From Proteobacteria bacterium ST_bin11 (GTDB lineage: Bacteria > Pseudomonadota > Gammaproteobacteria > Methylococcales > Methylomonadaceae), in contig MSXO01000022.1 in NCBI GenBank assembly GCA_002083615.1, positions 112,432 to 176,431 on the forward strand: a stretch of 64,000 nt of DNA, in the 5' to 3' direction. The position numbers and the translations under genes are program-made. Below are positions 25,058 through 34,960 of the stretch, piece after piece. The number at the start of each line of letters is the position of its first letter. The first letter of the stretch is position 1. Under the pieces are notes generated by a model. The model worked only from the letters and a program-made list of their open reading frames with translations, had not been told where the DNA came from and searched no databases.

Positions 25058-26284
25058 TTAAAAATTTCCTTGAAACCAGCTTTTGATTTTTGACAACAGA
25101 TCCGAGCTATCATCGTTCATGCCTAACGCCCGGCCGTGATGATCCTTGCCATACAGCAACAAACCCACCGCGGTCGAATAAATCGGGTTTTCCGCCACAT
25201 CGGTTAACCCGGATACATGCAACGGCACCCCCATGCGAACCGGCATATGGAAAATTTCCTCTGCCAATTCGACTAATCCCCTCACTTGCGAACTGCCACC
25301 GGTGATCACCATGCCGGCGGCAATTAAGTCTTCATACCCACTTCTTCTTAACTCTGCTTGCACCAACAACATTAATTCTTCGTAACGCGGCTCGACGATT
25401 TCCGCCAAGTTTTGCGCGGAAATTTTGCGTGGTTCGCGATCGCCTATGCTAGGTACCGCGATGGTTTGCTGCGGATCAGCCAGTTGCGTTAACGCACATG
25501 CGTATTGCCGCTTGATGTCCTCGGCATTTTTGGTTGGTGTTCGCAGTGCCACGGCAATATCGTTAGTCACCTGATCGCCGGCGATGGGTATCACCGCCGT
25601 ATGTTTGATGGCGCCTTCCGAGAAAATCGCTATATCGGTGGTGCCGCCACCGATGTCGATCAGACACACGCCCAAGTCCTTCTCGTCGTCGGTCAATACC
25701 GCCGCGCACGAAGCCAGTTGCTCCAGCACGATGTCGTCCACATCCAGTCCGCATTTGCGGATGCATTTGACGATGTTTTGTTCGGCGCTGACGCTGCTGG
25801 TGACCATGTGTACCTTGGCTTCCAGGCGAATACCTGACATGCCGATCGGCTCCTTGATGCCTTCCTGTTGGTCGATCACAAACTCCTGCGGCAAAATGTG
25901 CAGGATTTTCTGATCGGCCGGAATTGCCACCGCCCGCGCAGAATCAATCACTCGATCGATATCGTGCTGGGTAACTTCCTTTTCCTTAATGGCCACGATG
26001 CCGTGCGAGTTCAGGCTTTTGATATGGCTACCGGCAATCCCCGCAAATACCGATTTAATCTGGCAACCGGCCATAAGCTCGGCTTCCTCGATGGCACGTT
26101 GGATGGAGTGCACAGTCGATTCCAAATTGACTACGATGCCTTTTTTCAGGCCCTTGGAGGGTGCAGTGCCGATGCCGATTACCTCGATTTCGTCGCCACC
26201 TCGGTATTCACCGACGATGGCGGCGACTTTCGACGTGCCGATATCCAGCCCCACTAATAAATTTCGATCTGTCTTTTTGGCCAT
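25058..26284 (-). CDS. ftsA: Cell division protein FtsA
   Basis: An actin-like ATPase that anchors FtsZ to the membrane, 408 residues. It shows NLLVGLDIGTSKVAAIVGE (phosphate-1), GVCLIDIGGGTTDIAIFSEG (phosphate-2) and AAGMVITGGSSQVRGL (adenosine loop). The C-terminus SSDLLSKIKSWFQGNF is the amphipathic membrane-targeting helix. It lies between ftsQ and ftsZ in the standard order. Confidence 0.98.
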   Translation of the reverse strand: MAKKTDRNLLVGLDIGTSKVAAIVGEYRGGDEIEVIGIGTAPSKGLKKGIVVNLESTVHSIQRAIEEAELMAGCQIKSVFAGIAGSHIKSLNSHGIVAIKEKEVTQHDIDRVIDSARAVAIPADQKILHILPQEFVIDQQEGIKEPIGMSGIRLEAKVHMVTSSVSAEQNIVKCIRKCGLDVDDIVLEQLASCAAVLTDDEKDLGVCLIDIGGGTTDIAIFSEGAIKHTAVIPIAGDQVTNDIAVALRTPTKNAEDIKRQYACALTQLADPQQTIAVPSIGDREPRKISAQNLAEIVEPRYEELMLLVQAELRRSGYEDLIAAGMVITGGSSQVRGLVELAEEIFHMPVRMGVPLHVSGLTDVAENPIYSTAVGLLLYGKDHHGRALGMNDDSSDLLSKIKSWFQGNF

Positions 26285-26304
26285 TGTTTATGCTCGGTAA
26301 GCGT

Positions 26305-27048
26305 TTAAATCAGGTTCTTGTTTTTATCTACGATTGCTTTCCAATCGATGTTGGTGACTTCCGGTTTCCAGGTAACCGCAAAGCCGTTCGGGTAACGGAT
26401 GTCCACGCTCGCTATCATGGCTAGCTGTTCCTCACCCAATAGCTCCATAGTTCTTAAAAAGCGCTGCATGTTTTCCAACGGGGCTTTCCTGCCCAATTCC
26501 ATTTCCATGCCGCTGGCTAACTTGAGGCGCCAGGCCCGTCGTTCGTTGACGTGAAACTCGGCGAGTTGCATCGACTTATCCTTCAAGACGATGTACACAC
26601 CCTTCATAATCTCCAGCAGCTTCTTTTCCTGGCCGTCCGGGCCGGTAATCAGCGGCAAATTCTTGAATTCGTCGATATTGTCCGGTACCAGCAAATCGCC
26701 TTGTTTGTTCAACAGCGCTGACTTACCCCAGCGCACCACCGGCTTTTGCTCTGAAATTTTTATATGCACTGCATCCGGCCATACCCGCTTTACATCGACT
26801 TTGTCCACCAGCGGCAACGCCTTGATGGCGTGGTGAATGGCATCCATGTCGGCCTGGTAATAGCCCTGCTTCATTTGCGGTGCCAATACTTCTTTCAGCC
26901 TGTCCTTGCTGGTGTACTGGAACGCGCCTTCAATCTTTACGTAGCGTATCGGCTTGCTGCTCAGTGCACGGGCACCGAACTGCTGCCACGTCCACCAAGC
27001 GCCGCCAATCAGCAGTGCGGAAACCAAGATGAACCTAAACTGACGCAC
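26305..27048 (-). CDS. ftsQ: Cell division protein FtsQ
   Basis: A bitopic inner-membrane protein with an N-terminal helix (RFILVSALLIGGAWWTWQQF), a POTRA domain around YVKIEGAFQYTSKDRLKEVL, and a beta domain ending WKAIVDKNKNLI. It recruits FtsB and FtsL to the divisome. The likely start is the GTG at 27048 (VRQFRFIL), overlapping the end of ddl; a TTG at 27108 would add 20 residues and is possible. 247 residues from 27048. Confidence 0.93.
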   Translation of the reverse strand: MRQFRFILVSALLIGGAWWTWQQFGARALSSKPIRYVKIEGAFQYTSKDRLKEVLAPQMKQGYYQADMDAIHHAIKALPLVDKVDVKRVWPDAVHIKISEQKPVVRWGKSALLNKQGDLLVPDNIDEFKNLPLITGPDGQEKKLLEIMKGVYIVLKDKSMQLAEFHVNERRAWRLKLASGMEMELGRKAPLENMQRFLRTMELLGEEQLAMIASVDIRYPNGFAVTWKPEVTNIDWKAIVDKNKNLI

Positions 27049-27985
27049 CTTGACCCGCCATGCTGGTTTCCAAAATGCGCCACACCAATTCCTCAAAACT
27101 AATGCCAATTGCCTTAGCTGCCATAGGCACCAGGCTGTGGTCGGTCATGCCTGGAACGGTGTTGACTTCAATTAATTGCGATTGGTCGCTGGCATCGATA
27201 AATACATCCACGCGCGCCCAGCCTTTTACATCCAAGCCTTTGCAGGCTTGCACGGCTAACGCTTGCAATTGTTGTTCACGCTCTGCGTTCAAGCCGCAAG
27301 GGCAGTGGTATTTCGTGGTATTTGCTCGATATTTGGCGTCGAAATCGTAAAAGGTATTGGGCGTTTCCAAACGGATAGCCGGTAGCGCTTCGCCGTCCAA
27401 TATGCCAACGGTATATTCTTGGCCTTGCACCCATTGCTCGGCGTAAACATCGCAACGAAACTGGCTGGCCAATGTTAACGCGCTGACTAATTCGTCGCGG
27501 TTGGTGGCTTTACTCATGCCAATGCTAGAACCTTCTTGCGCCGGTTTGACGATCACCGGAAAACCCAGTTTGGCGATGCATGAGTCAATGTCCGCTGCGC
27601 TTTTTAATACAAACCAGAGCGGCGTACGCAGGCCTAAACCTTGCCAGCACAGCTTGGTGCGCAATTTATCCATGCTCAATGCTGAAGCCAGCACGCCGGA
27701 GCCGGTATAAGGTAAGCCCATTACGTTTAAGACCGCCTGCAACACCCCGTCTTCTCCACCGCGACCGTGGATGACGTTGAATACTCTATCGACTCGGACG
27801 CCAGATAATGCCGCGATTGGGCTGGCGGTCACGTCTATCGCGACCGCGTCAACACCTTGGGCTTTCAAGGCTTGATACACCGCGTTACCGCTGTTTAAGG
27901 AGATTTCGCGTTCGGCTGCTGAGCCGCCCAATAGGACCGCAACCTTGCCGAAATCGGCGGCATTTTTTATGCGTAAGGGTTTCAT
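27035..27985 (-). CDS. ddl: D-alanine-D-alanine ligase
   Basis: An ATP-grasp enzyme that makes the D-Ala-D-Ala dipeptide for MurF, 316 residues. Motifs are VAVLLGGSAAEREISLNSG at the N-terminus, VIHGRGGEDGVLQAVL, PVIVKPAQEGSSIGMSKA in the ATP-binding region, and QLIEVNTVPGMTDHSLVP with the metal-binding Glu and Asn. It overlaps murB (4 bases) and ftsQ. This is the DdlB position of E. coli. Confidence 0.97.
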   Translation of the reverse strand: MKPLRIKNAADFGKVAVLLGGSAAEREISLNSGNAVYQALKAQGVDAVAIDVTASPIAALSGVRVDRVFNVIHGRGGEDGVLQAVLNVMGLPYTGSGVLASALSMDKLRTKLCWQGLGLRTPLWFVLKSAADIDSCIAKLGFPVIVKPAQEGSSIGMSKATNRDELVSALTLASQFRCDVYAEQWVQGQEYTVGILDGEALPAIRLETPNTFYDFDAKYRANTTKYHCPCGLNAEREQQLQALAVQACKGLDVKGWARVDVFIDASDQSQLIEVNTVPGMTDHSLVPMAAKAIGISFEELVWRILETSMAGQGASV

Positions 27986-28860
27986 GCTTTATCACCTACT
28001 CGGCAGACTTCAGTTTGCAAGCTGATGCCGAATTGCATTTGTACTTGAGTTTGAATGTGCTCGATTAAGCGCTCTATGTCTTCGGAAGTGGCATTGCCGC
28101 GGTTCTCGATGAAGTTGGCGTGTTTTTCCGATACGACCGCGCCGCCGATGGAGAAACCTTTTAGGCCGCTGGCTTCGATCAAGCGTGCCGCGTAATCGCC
28201 GGGCGGATTTTTAAAGACTGAGCCGCATGTCGGTTTATTGGTGGGTTGCGTGGCGTTACGTTTTTCCAGCAAGGCTTTAATATGTTGCTGGCTGGCTTCG
28301 CTATTACCTTTGTTCAGTTTTAACTGGGCAGACAAGAACCATTCGTCCGCCAAACCTTTCACCGAGCGATAGGCCACCTCGAATTCATGATGATCTCTTT
28401 CGAGCACTTCGCCACGCGGGTTGATCATTTCTACGCGCTCGACAATGCTCCACGTTTCGCCGCCGAAGGCACCGGCATTCATTTTCAATGCGCCGCCCAT
28501 GGTGCCGGGGATGCCGGCTAAAAACTCGGCACCGGTTAGGCCTAAATCCGCACAAAAACGGGCAACATGGGCGCAAGGTACGCCGGCTTCTACGTAAACC
28601 CGTTCCGAGTCGGTCAGATACATTTCTTTCAGACGGCCACGGGTGTTGATTACCGTGCCGCGAATGCCGCCGTCGCGCACCAATAAGTTACTACCCAAGC
28701 CCATCCAATACAGCGGCTCGCCGGCGGGTAGGCTGGCGATGAATTCGATAAGATCGGCCTTGTTTTCCGGAATGTAGAGGTGCTCTGCCGGACCGCCGAC
28801 GCGCCAGCTGGTGTATCTGGCCAGCGGCTCGTTGTTAAGTAAAGTGCCTCTAGTGACCAT
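27982..28860 (-). CDS. murB: UDP-N-acetylenolpyruvoylglucosamine reductase
   Basis: A flavoenzyme that makes UDP-MurNAc, 292 residues, of the shorter type-II-like form with GSVFKNPPGDYAARLIEASGLKG. The FAD-binding region is NLLVRDGGIRGTVINTRGRL, preceded by YTSWRVGGPAEHLYIP and followed by EFLAGIPGTMGGALKMNAGAFGGE. It sits between murC and ddl with overlapping or abutting ends, a place it does not occupy in E. coli, although many other bacteria have it there. Confidence 0.96.
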   Translation of the reverse strand: MVTRGTLLNNEPLARYTSWRVGGPAEHLYIPENKADLIEFIASLPAGEPLYWMGLGSNLLVRDGGIRGTVINTRGRLKEMYLTDSERVYVEAGVPCAHVARFCADLGLTGAEFLAGIPGTMGGALKMNAGAFGGETWSIVERVEMINPRGEVLERDHHEFEVAYRSVKGLADEWFLSAQLKLNKGNSEASQQHIKALLEKRNATQPTNKPTCGSVFKNPPGDYAARLIEASGLKGFSIGGAVVSEKHANFIENRGNATSEDIERLIEHIQTQVQMQFGISLQTEVCRVGDKA

Positions 28861-30287
28861 TACTTTAGGGCCTCAGCCAATTGTTGCGGCAACTCGGCGG
28901 CGATCTGGCCGACATTGCCGGCACCCATAGTCAATACCACATCGTCTTTCTCGACGATACCGGCCAGGATGGTGGCTAGGTCCTCGCGATTTTGCACGAA
29001 CACCGGGTCAACCTGACCGCGTATCCTAATCGAGCGGCTCAGCGCTTTGCCGTCTGCGCCGGTAATCGGCGCTTCGCCGGCTGAATATACATCCAGCAGA
29101 ATCAACACATCGACGCTGGATAAAACTTCGACGAAATCTTCGAATAGGTCGCGAGTGCGGGTGTAGCGATGTGGTTGAAAAACCACCACCTTGCGGCGGG
29201 TCGGCCAAGCTTGGCGTAAGGCTTCCAATGTGGCGGCCAGTTCGCGGGGATGGTGACCGTAATCATCGACCAGCGTCAGCTTGCCGCCGTCGAAATCTAC
29301 ATCCCCATTGATTTGGAAACGTCTACCCACGCCTTTGAATTCGGCCAAGCTTTTCACTATTGCTGCATCGTCCACGCCCAATGCGGTGGCAATGGTCGTG
29401 GCGGCTAAGGCGTTCAGCATGTTATGCCAGCCGGGTAGATTCAGGGTGACTTGCAGCGGCGGTTGTCCGCCCCAGCGCAGCACCGTGAAGTGGGTGCGCA
29501 AACCATCTTGCTTAATGTCTACCGCTCGCACGTCGGCATCTTCATTCACACCATAGGTTTTCACCGGTTTGGAAATGATCGGCAAAATCGCACAGACGCC
29601 TGGGTCGTCGCTACATAAAACAGCCAGTCCGTAAAAAGGCAATTGGTGCAGAAATTTGATGAAAGTGTCCTTCAAGCGGCTATAGCTGCCGCCATAGGTT
29701 TCCATATGATCCTGATCGATGTTGGTGACAATCGACATCATCGGTTGCAGATATAAAAACGAGGCATCGCTTTCGTCGGCTTCGGCAACCAGATATTTAC
29801 CTAGGCCCAATTTGGCGTTGGCGCCAGCGCTGTTTAGGCGACCGCCGATTACAAAAGTGGGGTCCAGGCCGCCTTCGGCCAGCATCATGGTGGTCAGGCT
29901 GGTGGTGGTGGTCTTGCCGTGAGTGCCTGCTACGGCGATGCCGAATCTAAAGCGCATCAGCTCGGCAAGCATTTCAGCGCGTGGAATCACTGGAATGCGG
30001 TTCTCGTAAGCGGTGACTATCTCTGGGTTGCTTCTATCGACTGCAGTGGATGTGACGACCACATCGACATCGACGACATTGTTAGCGTGATGGCCGAAAT
30101 AGACCTTGACGCCCATGGCTTGCAGGCGATCAGTAACCGCAGAACCTTTAATATCCGAGCCGGACACGGTATAGCCCAAATTTGATAACACTTCGGCGAT
30201 GCCGCTCATGCCGGTCCCGCCGATCCCGACAAAGTGAATTTTGTCGATGTCGCCCAGCGCTTGGATATCTATATTTGGGCGGTTCAT
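28860..30287 (-). CDS. murC: UDP-MurNAc-L-alanine ligase
   Basis: Adds L-alanine to UDP-MurNAc, 475 residues from the ATG at 30287, which overlaps the murG stop as ATGA. The nucleotide-binding start KIHFVGIGGTGMSGIAEVL and the P-loop GTHGKTTTTSL are clear, as are EADESDASFLYLQPMM, NIDQDHMETY and DDYGHHPRELAATL. Together with MurD, E and F it builds the stem peptide. An extended start seven codons upstream lacks support. Confidence 0.97.
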   Translation of the reverse strand: MNRPNIDIQALGDIDKIHFVGIGGTGMSGIAEVLSNLGYTVSGSDIKGSAVTDRLQAMGVKVYFGHHANNVVDVDVVVTSTAVDRSNPEIVTAYENRIPVIPRAEMLAELMRFRFGIAVAGTHGKTTTTSLTTMMLAEGGLDPTFVIGGRLNSAGANAKLGLGKYLVAEADESDASFLYLQPMMSIVTNIDQDHMETYGGSYSRLKDTFIKFLHQLPFYGLAVLCSDDPGVCAILPIISKPVKTYGVNEDADVRAVDIKQDGLRTHFTVLRWGGQPPLQVTLNLPGWHNMLNALAATTIATALGVDDAAIVKSLAEFKGVGRRFQINGDVDFDGGKLTLVDDYGHHPRELAATLEALRQAWPTRRKVVVFQPHRYTRTRDLFEDFVEVLSSVDVLILLDVYSAGEAPITGADGKALSRSIRIRGQVDPVFVQNREDLATILAGIVEKDDVVLTMGAGNVGQIAAELPQQLAEALK

Positions 30288-31348
30288 ACGGCAGCCTCCG
30301 CAACGCAAATATCGGCCACAGCCTGGGTGGCGGCGAGTCTGGCCTTGGCTTTGGCGGCCTGGCTCATGGATGTTAATGATGTCATGGCTTGTTCTATGGT
30401 TTTGCGCAGATTGTCCGCATTTAATTCGGGTTGTGGCAGCAACAATGCTGCACCGGCTTCGGTTAAATATTTGGCGTTAGCCGATTGGTGGTCGTCGATG
30501 GCATGCAGTAAGGGTACGAAAATTGCCGGCAAGCCGCAGGCCGCCACTTCGCTGACGGTCATTGCACCGGCTCGGCAAATGATCAAATCGGCCCATTGAT
30601 AGGCACCGGCCATATCGTCGATAAAAGCCAAGGCTTCGGCATTTAGACCCAATTTGCGGTAACGCTCGGCAACTTCCGCTTGCATTGCGCTGCCGGTTTG
30701 GTGTTTTACCTCCAGTTGGGGCATATCCGCCAAGGCCGCCGGCACAGTGTCATTTAACACTTTGGCGCCTTGGCTGCCGCCCAGTACCAGTATCCTTAAA
30801 TTGCGACCCGCTTGCGGCTGCCATTCCGTTTTGTCCGGCAGGCTGATGAATGTATCTCTCAAAGGATTACCGGTGCAGATTGCTTGTACCGATTTGGCGA
30901 AGCTATCGGGAAATGCTTCCAGCGTCTTGCGCGCGGCGAGTTTCACCAATAAACGGTTAGTCGTTCCGGGTACCCGGTTTTGCTCGTGAATAACCAACGG
31001 GATTCCTAACATTTTGGCCATCAAGCCTCCAGGGCCCGCAACAAAGCCGCCCATGCCTAACACCACATTAGGTTTGCGCTGGTTTAAAATCTTCCTTGCT
31101 TGTAAGCAGGCCTGAATCAATTTGAAACCGGCACCGAGCTTGGCGAACAAGCCTTTGCCCCGCATGCCTGCCACTGCCAGCCAGTCGATCTCGATGTGAT
31201 TGGCAGGCACGACCCGGCTTTCCAGACCTTTTTCAGTGCCCAGCCAGCTCACTTGCCAACCGCGAGACCGCATTTCTTGGGCAACCGCAAGCGCTGGAAA
31301 CACATGTCCGCCAGTGCCGCCCGCCATGATGACTATGCGTCGGTTCAT
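30284..31348 (-). CDS. murG: MurG glycosyltransferase
   Basis: Transfers GlcNAc from UDP-GlcNAc to lipid I, making lipid II at the inner face of the membrane; GT28 family, 354 residues. The N-terminal loop MAGGTGGHVFPALAVAQEM and the second G loop VLGGSQGAKVLND are diagnostic, along with DLIICRAGAMTVSEVAACGLPAIFVP. Start and stop overlap its neighbours ftsW and murC by 4 bases each. Confidence 0.97.
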   Translation of the reverse strand: MNRRIVIMAGGTGGHVFPALAVAQEMRSRGWQVSWLGTEKGLESRVVPANHIEIDWLAVAGMRGKGLFAKLGAGFKLIQACLQARKILNQRKPNVVLGMGGFVAGPGGLMAKMLGIPLVIHEQNRVPGTTNRLLVKLAARKTLEAFPDSFAKSVQAICTGNPLRDTFISLPDKTEWQPQAGRNLRILVLGGSQGAKVLNDTVPAALADMPQLEVKHQTGSAMQAEVAERYRKLGLNAEALAFIDDMAGAYQWADLIICRAGAMTVSEVAACGLPAIFVPLLHAIDDHQSANAKYLTEAGAALLLPQPELNADNLRKTIEQAMTSLTSMSQAAKAKARLAATQAVADICVAEAAV

Positions 31349-32511
31349 GCGTGTTTTCCTTTCACATTGCTTTTATTGTGTTCGGTCACTTCGTAGTGAA
31401 TCCGAAACAATACCGCTATGGCACCGCACATCACGATCATACTTCCGCCGCCGTAACTCATGAGCGGTAGGGTCAAACCTTTGGTGGGCAGCATGCCCAT
31501 GTTCACACCCATGTTGACGAAGGATTGAAACCCAAACCAGATGCCCAAGCCGTATGCCGCCAACGCCGAGAATTTCAGGCCTGCCTGCTCGGCTTGTTCG
31601 CCGATGGCAAAGGCGCGGACTACCAGCGCGGCGAACAGACCGATAATCAGCAACACGCCGAGCAGCCCCAGTTCTTCACCCAACACTGAAAACAGGAAGT
31701 CGGTATGCGCTTCCGGTAGATAGAATAATTTTTGCAGGCCATTGCCCAAGCCAACGCCGAAAAATTCGCCGCGTCCGAACGAAATCAAGGCCTGGGTCAG
31801 CTGAAAGCCGGTATCTCTGGCATCGGCCCACGGGTCCATGAAGCTGGTCACGCGCGCCAAACGATAAGGGGACTCGATTACCAATATCGCCGCTAAGCCG
31901 GCCACTAGACCCAACAAAATAATGAACTGGGAGATGCGGGCGCCGCCCAAAAACATCATGCCCATGGCGATGATTAGGATCACCACTGCCGAGCCGAAGT
32001 CCGGCTCTAATAGCAATAGTACGCAAGCTACGGAGAACAACATCAATGGCTTGACCAAGCCGAATGCGGATCGGCGCACATGGTCTGAATGGCGGGTGAC
32101 GTATCCAGCCATGTATATGACTGAGATGAATTTAACGACTTCCGATACCTGGATTCGCAAGCCGAGAATTGATAGCCAGCGAATACTGCCGTTGACCTTG
32201 ATACCGACCCCGGGGATCAATACCACCAGCAGCAAGGCCAGGCCGGCGATAAACAAGGTCTGGCCCATTCTTTCCCAGCTTTGCATCGGTATGTTCAAAA
32301 CGATCGCGGAAAAGCCCAACCCAAATGCAATGTGAACCAACTGTTTGAAGGGATAGTGCGAAATGTCGTCGGCCATTTTTACGCCCAAATGCAAGGAGGA
32401 CGAAGTGACCAGCATGAAACCTATACCCAACAGACTCAAACACGCCAACGTCAATACCGGGTCGATGTGTAAGCGGTTTTGCGCGCGTTGCTTGGTTGTT
32501 GGCTTCAACAT
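31345..32511 (-). CDS. ftsW: Septal peptidoglycan polymerase FtsW
   Basis: A SEDS-family membrane glycosyltransferase that polymerises lipid II at the septum with FtsI, 388 residues. About ten membrane segments are visible. The conserved region VNGSIRWLSILGLRIQVSEVVKF lies after segment 4, LLEPDFGSAVVI follows, and EAHTDFLFSVLGEELGLLG and MGMLPTKGLTLPLMSYGGGS mark the C-terminal half. It overlaps murG and murD. Confidence 0.97.
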   Translation of the reverse strand: MLKPTTKQRAQNRLHIDPVLTLACLSLLGIGFMLVTSSSLHLGVKMADDISHYPFKQLVHIAFGLGFSAIVLNIPMQSWERMGQTLFIAGLALLLVVLIPGVGIKVNGSIRWLSILGLRIQVSEVVKFISVIYMAGYVTRHSDHVRRSAFGLVKPLMLFSVACVLLLLEPDFGSAVVILIIAMGMMFLGGARISQFIILLGLVAGLAAILVIESPYRLARVTSFMDPWADARDTGFQLTQALISFGRGEFFGVGLGNGLQKLFYLPEAHTDFLFSVLGEELGLLGVLLIIGLFAALVVRAFAIGEQAEQAGLKFSALAAYGLGIWFGFQSFVNMGVNMGMLPTKGLTLPLMSYGGGSMIVMCGAIAVLFRIHYEVTEHNKSNVKGKHA

Positions 32512-33875
32512 AAGGGCAGACTCATCACGGCTTCAGCGAACTTATTGCCGCGGTCAACATAGCTGCGGTATTGATCCAGGCTGGCGCAGGCGGGCGACAA
32601 AAGTACGCTGTCACCGATATTAGCGAGGCCGGCGGCTATGGTTACCGCTTCCTTCATGTTCCCGGCGAAATGGATAGGTACGCAGTTGTTCAAAGCCTGT
32701 GCGATCAATTGTGCGTCTTTGCCTATCAATACTACGGCTTTAGTTTTTTCGGTGACGACTGGGACCAGTTCGCTCATGTCGGCGCCTTTGGTCTCGCCGC
32801 CGGCAATCAATATCACTTTATGCTCGTAGCCTTTTAGTGCAGCGATACACGCGCCAATGTTGGTGGCTTTGGAATCGTTAACCCAATTGATACCGCCTTT
32901 TTCAGCAACTTTTTGCATCCGATGCGGCAGGCCTTTAAATTTTCTAAGCGCATCGCACATTTTGGTGACGCTCAGGCCGGCTGCGGTGCCCAAAGCCAAG
33001 GCCGCTAGGGCGTTGGCGATATTATGAGTGCCTTCCAGGCGCAGTTTACCGGCTGCCATCAAAGCTTGTTCACCGTGCATCAAAGTATCGATCTCGCCGC
33101 GACGCAAATAAAAATCGGCTTGTGCCTTTGTGGAAAAAGTTAAGGTTTGTCGGTTGGGGTCGCGCATTGCCATCACCATGGCGTCGTCGGCATTCAAAAT
33201 CATCACGCCGTCTCCGCGGAAAACGCGCTGCTTTTCCGCTGCGTACTCAGCCATACCATCATGTCGATCCAGGTGGTCTGGACTGACGTTTAATACTGTG
33301 GCGACTTTTGCGTTCAACGCTTGAGTACGCTCCAACTGGAAGCTGGACAGTTCCAGAACATAGAGCTCGGCGTCCTGTTGCAACAAGTCCAGCGCAGGTG
33401 TGCCGAGGTTGCCGCCGATAGCGGTCTTTACGCCAGCAGCGTTGGCCATGTCGCCCAGCATGGTGGTAACGGTACTCTTGCCGTTGGAGCCGGTAATCGC
33501 GATAACCGGTTTGTCGGTGGCGCAAGCGAATAGGTCAATGTCGCTAAGCACGGTGACGCCCGCATGCACGGCTTTTTGGATGGCTGCTTCGTGTAGAGAA
33601 ACCCCGGGGCTGACCAGTAAATGGGTGGCGACATCGAGTGCGGATTGGTCGAAACCGCCGGAAAACACCGGTACGTCGGGCATTTGCTCGCGCAAGTTGT
33701 CGATTAGTGGCGGGCTCTTACGACTGTCGATCACCGCAAATTTGATCGGGGTTTTTTGCAAAAATTGTGCGGCCGAATATCCGGTAGCACCCAAGCCTAC
33801 GATTAATAAGCGAGCGCTATCTGGATTTAACTTAAAGTGAGTTTCCAAATTGCGGAGAAGATTTGCGGTATTCAT
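32505..33875 (-). CDS. murD: UDP-MurNAc-L-alanine-D-glutamate ligase
   Basis: Adds D-glutamate to UDP-MurNAc-Ala, 456 residues from the ATG at 33875 (MNTANLLRNLETHF), just after the mraY stop and with GAGATAAG as its ribosome site. The N-terminal domain has LLIVGLGATGYSAAQFL, and the P-loop is VIAITGSNGKSTVTTML. Later motifs include NVSPDHLDRHDGM, LPHRMQKV, NWVNDSKATNIGA and LLSPACASLDQY. A longer frame inside mraY is not credible. Confidence 0.97.
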   Translation of the reverse strand: MNTANLLRNLETHFKLNPDSARLLIVGLGATGYSAAQFLQKTPIKFAVIDSRKSPPLIDNLREQMPDVPVFSGGFDQSALDVATHLLVSPGVSLHEAAIQKAVHAGVTVLSDIDLFACATDKPVIAITGSNGKSTVTTMLGDMANAAGVKTAIGGNLGTPALDLLQQDAELYVLELSSFQLERTQALNAKVATVLNVSPDHLDRHDGMAEYAAEKQRVFRGDGVMILNADDAMVMAMRDPNRQTLTFSTKAQADFYLRRGEIDTLMHGEQALMAAGKLRLEGTHNIANALAALALGTAAGLSVTKMCDALRKFKGLPHRMQKVAEKGGINWVNDSKATNIGACIAALKGYEHKVILIAGGETKGADMSELVPVVTEKTKAVVLIGKDAQLIAQALNNCVPIHFAGNMKEAVTIAAGLANIGDSVLLSPACASLDQYRSYVDRGNKFAEAVMSLPLC

Positions 33876-33877
33876 AC

Positions 33878-34960
33878 TTATCTCAGTTTCAAGGTGGCCA
33901 GACCGATCAGCACCAGGATGACCGAGATAATCCAGAAACGCACGATGATGCGAGGCTCCGGCCAACCTTTTAATTCATAGTGGTGGTGAATCGGTGCCAT
34001 CAAAAACACCCGTTTTTTCCGGGTTTTAAATGATGCGACCTGGATAATCACCGAGATGGTTTCCATCACAAAAATGCCGCCCATGATCACCAAAACGATT
34101 TCCTGCCTAACCAGAACTGCCACGATGCCCAGTGCGGCACCCAATGCCAACGCACCCACGTCGCCCATGAACACCATGGCCGGATAGGTGTTAAACCACA
34201 AAAAGCCCAGCCCGGAGCCGACCAGCGCCGCGCAAAACACCACGAGTTCTCCCGCTTTGGGTATATGCGGGATAGCCAGGTATTGCGAGAAATTTACGTG
34301 ACCCGATAGGTAGGCAAAAATAGCCAAGGCGGCGGCAATCATTACGGTGGGCATGATAGCCAGTCCGTCCAGGCCATCGGTAAGATTGACGGCGTTACTG
34401 GAGCCGACGATGACAAAGTAAGTCAGCACCACATAACCCCAGCCCAAGTCCAAGGTGACATTTTTGAAGAAGGGCACGATGAATTGGGTTTCTGCGGCAA
34501 CTTGAGCGGTGTGGTACAAATACAAGGCGGCACCCAGCGCTACCACCGATTGCCAGAAGTATTTGGCGCGGGCGGATAAGCCGTCGCTATTGCCGAGCAG
34601 TACTTTTTTATAGTCGTCGATAAAGCCGATCACGCCATGCGCCAAGGTTACCAACAACACTACCCAAATATAACGATTACTGAGATCGGCGCAGAGTAGG
34701 GTGCTAATGCCAACGGCGAACAAAATCATCGCGCCGCCCATCGTTGGTGTGCCGGATTTGGAAAAATGGCTTTGCGGACCGTCGTCGCGTACGCTTTGAC
34801 CGATTTTTTTGCGGGTCAATTTTTCGATTACCGCCGGGCCGATTACCAAGGATATGCTCAGAGCGGTCAGTACGCCCAGGATTGCGCGAAAAGTCAGGTA
34901 ATGCAGTACCCGGAAGCCGCTGTCGATATTGCTTAAAAAATCCGCGAGTAAAAGTAACAT
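33878..34960 (-). CDS. mraY: MraY translocase
   Basis: Transfers phospho-MurNAc-pentapeptide to undecaprenyl phosphate to give lipid I, 360 residues with about ten membrane segments. Signature motifs are GTPTMGGAMIL, the acidic GFIDDYKKVLLG, NAVNLTDGLDGLAIMPT, and VFMGDVGALALGAALG with the catalytic Asp. The HHHYELKGWPE histidine motif sits near the C-terminus. A one-base overlap with murF. Confidence 0.98.
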   Translation of the reverse strand: MLLLLADFLSNIDSGFRVLHYLTFRAILGVLTALSISLVIGPAVIEKLTRKKIGQSVRDDGPQSHFSKSGTPTMGGAMILFAVGISTLLCADLSNRYIWVVLLVTLAHGVIGFIDDYKKVLLGNSDGLSARAKYFWQSVVALGAALYLYHTAQVAAETQFIVPFFKNVTLDLGWGYVVLTYFVIVGSSNAVNLTDGLDGLAIMPTVMIAAALAIFAYLSGHVNFSQYLAIPHIPKAGELVVFCAALVGSGLGFLWFNTYPAMVFMGDVGALALGAALGIVAVLVRQEIVLVIMGGIFVMETISVIIQVASFKTRKKRVFLMAPIHHHYELKGWPEPRIIVRFWIISVILVLIGLATLKLR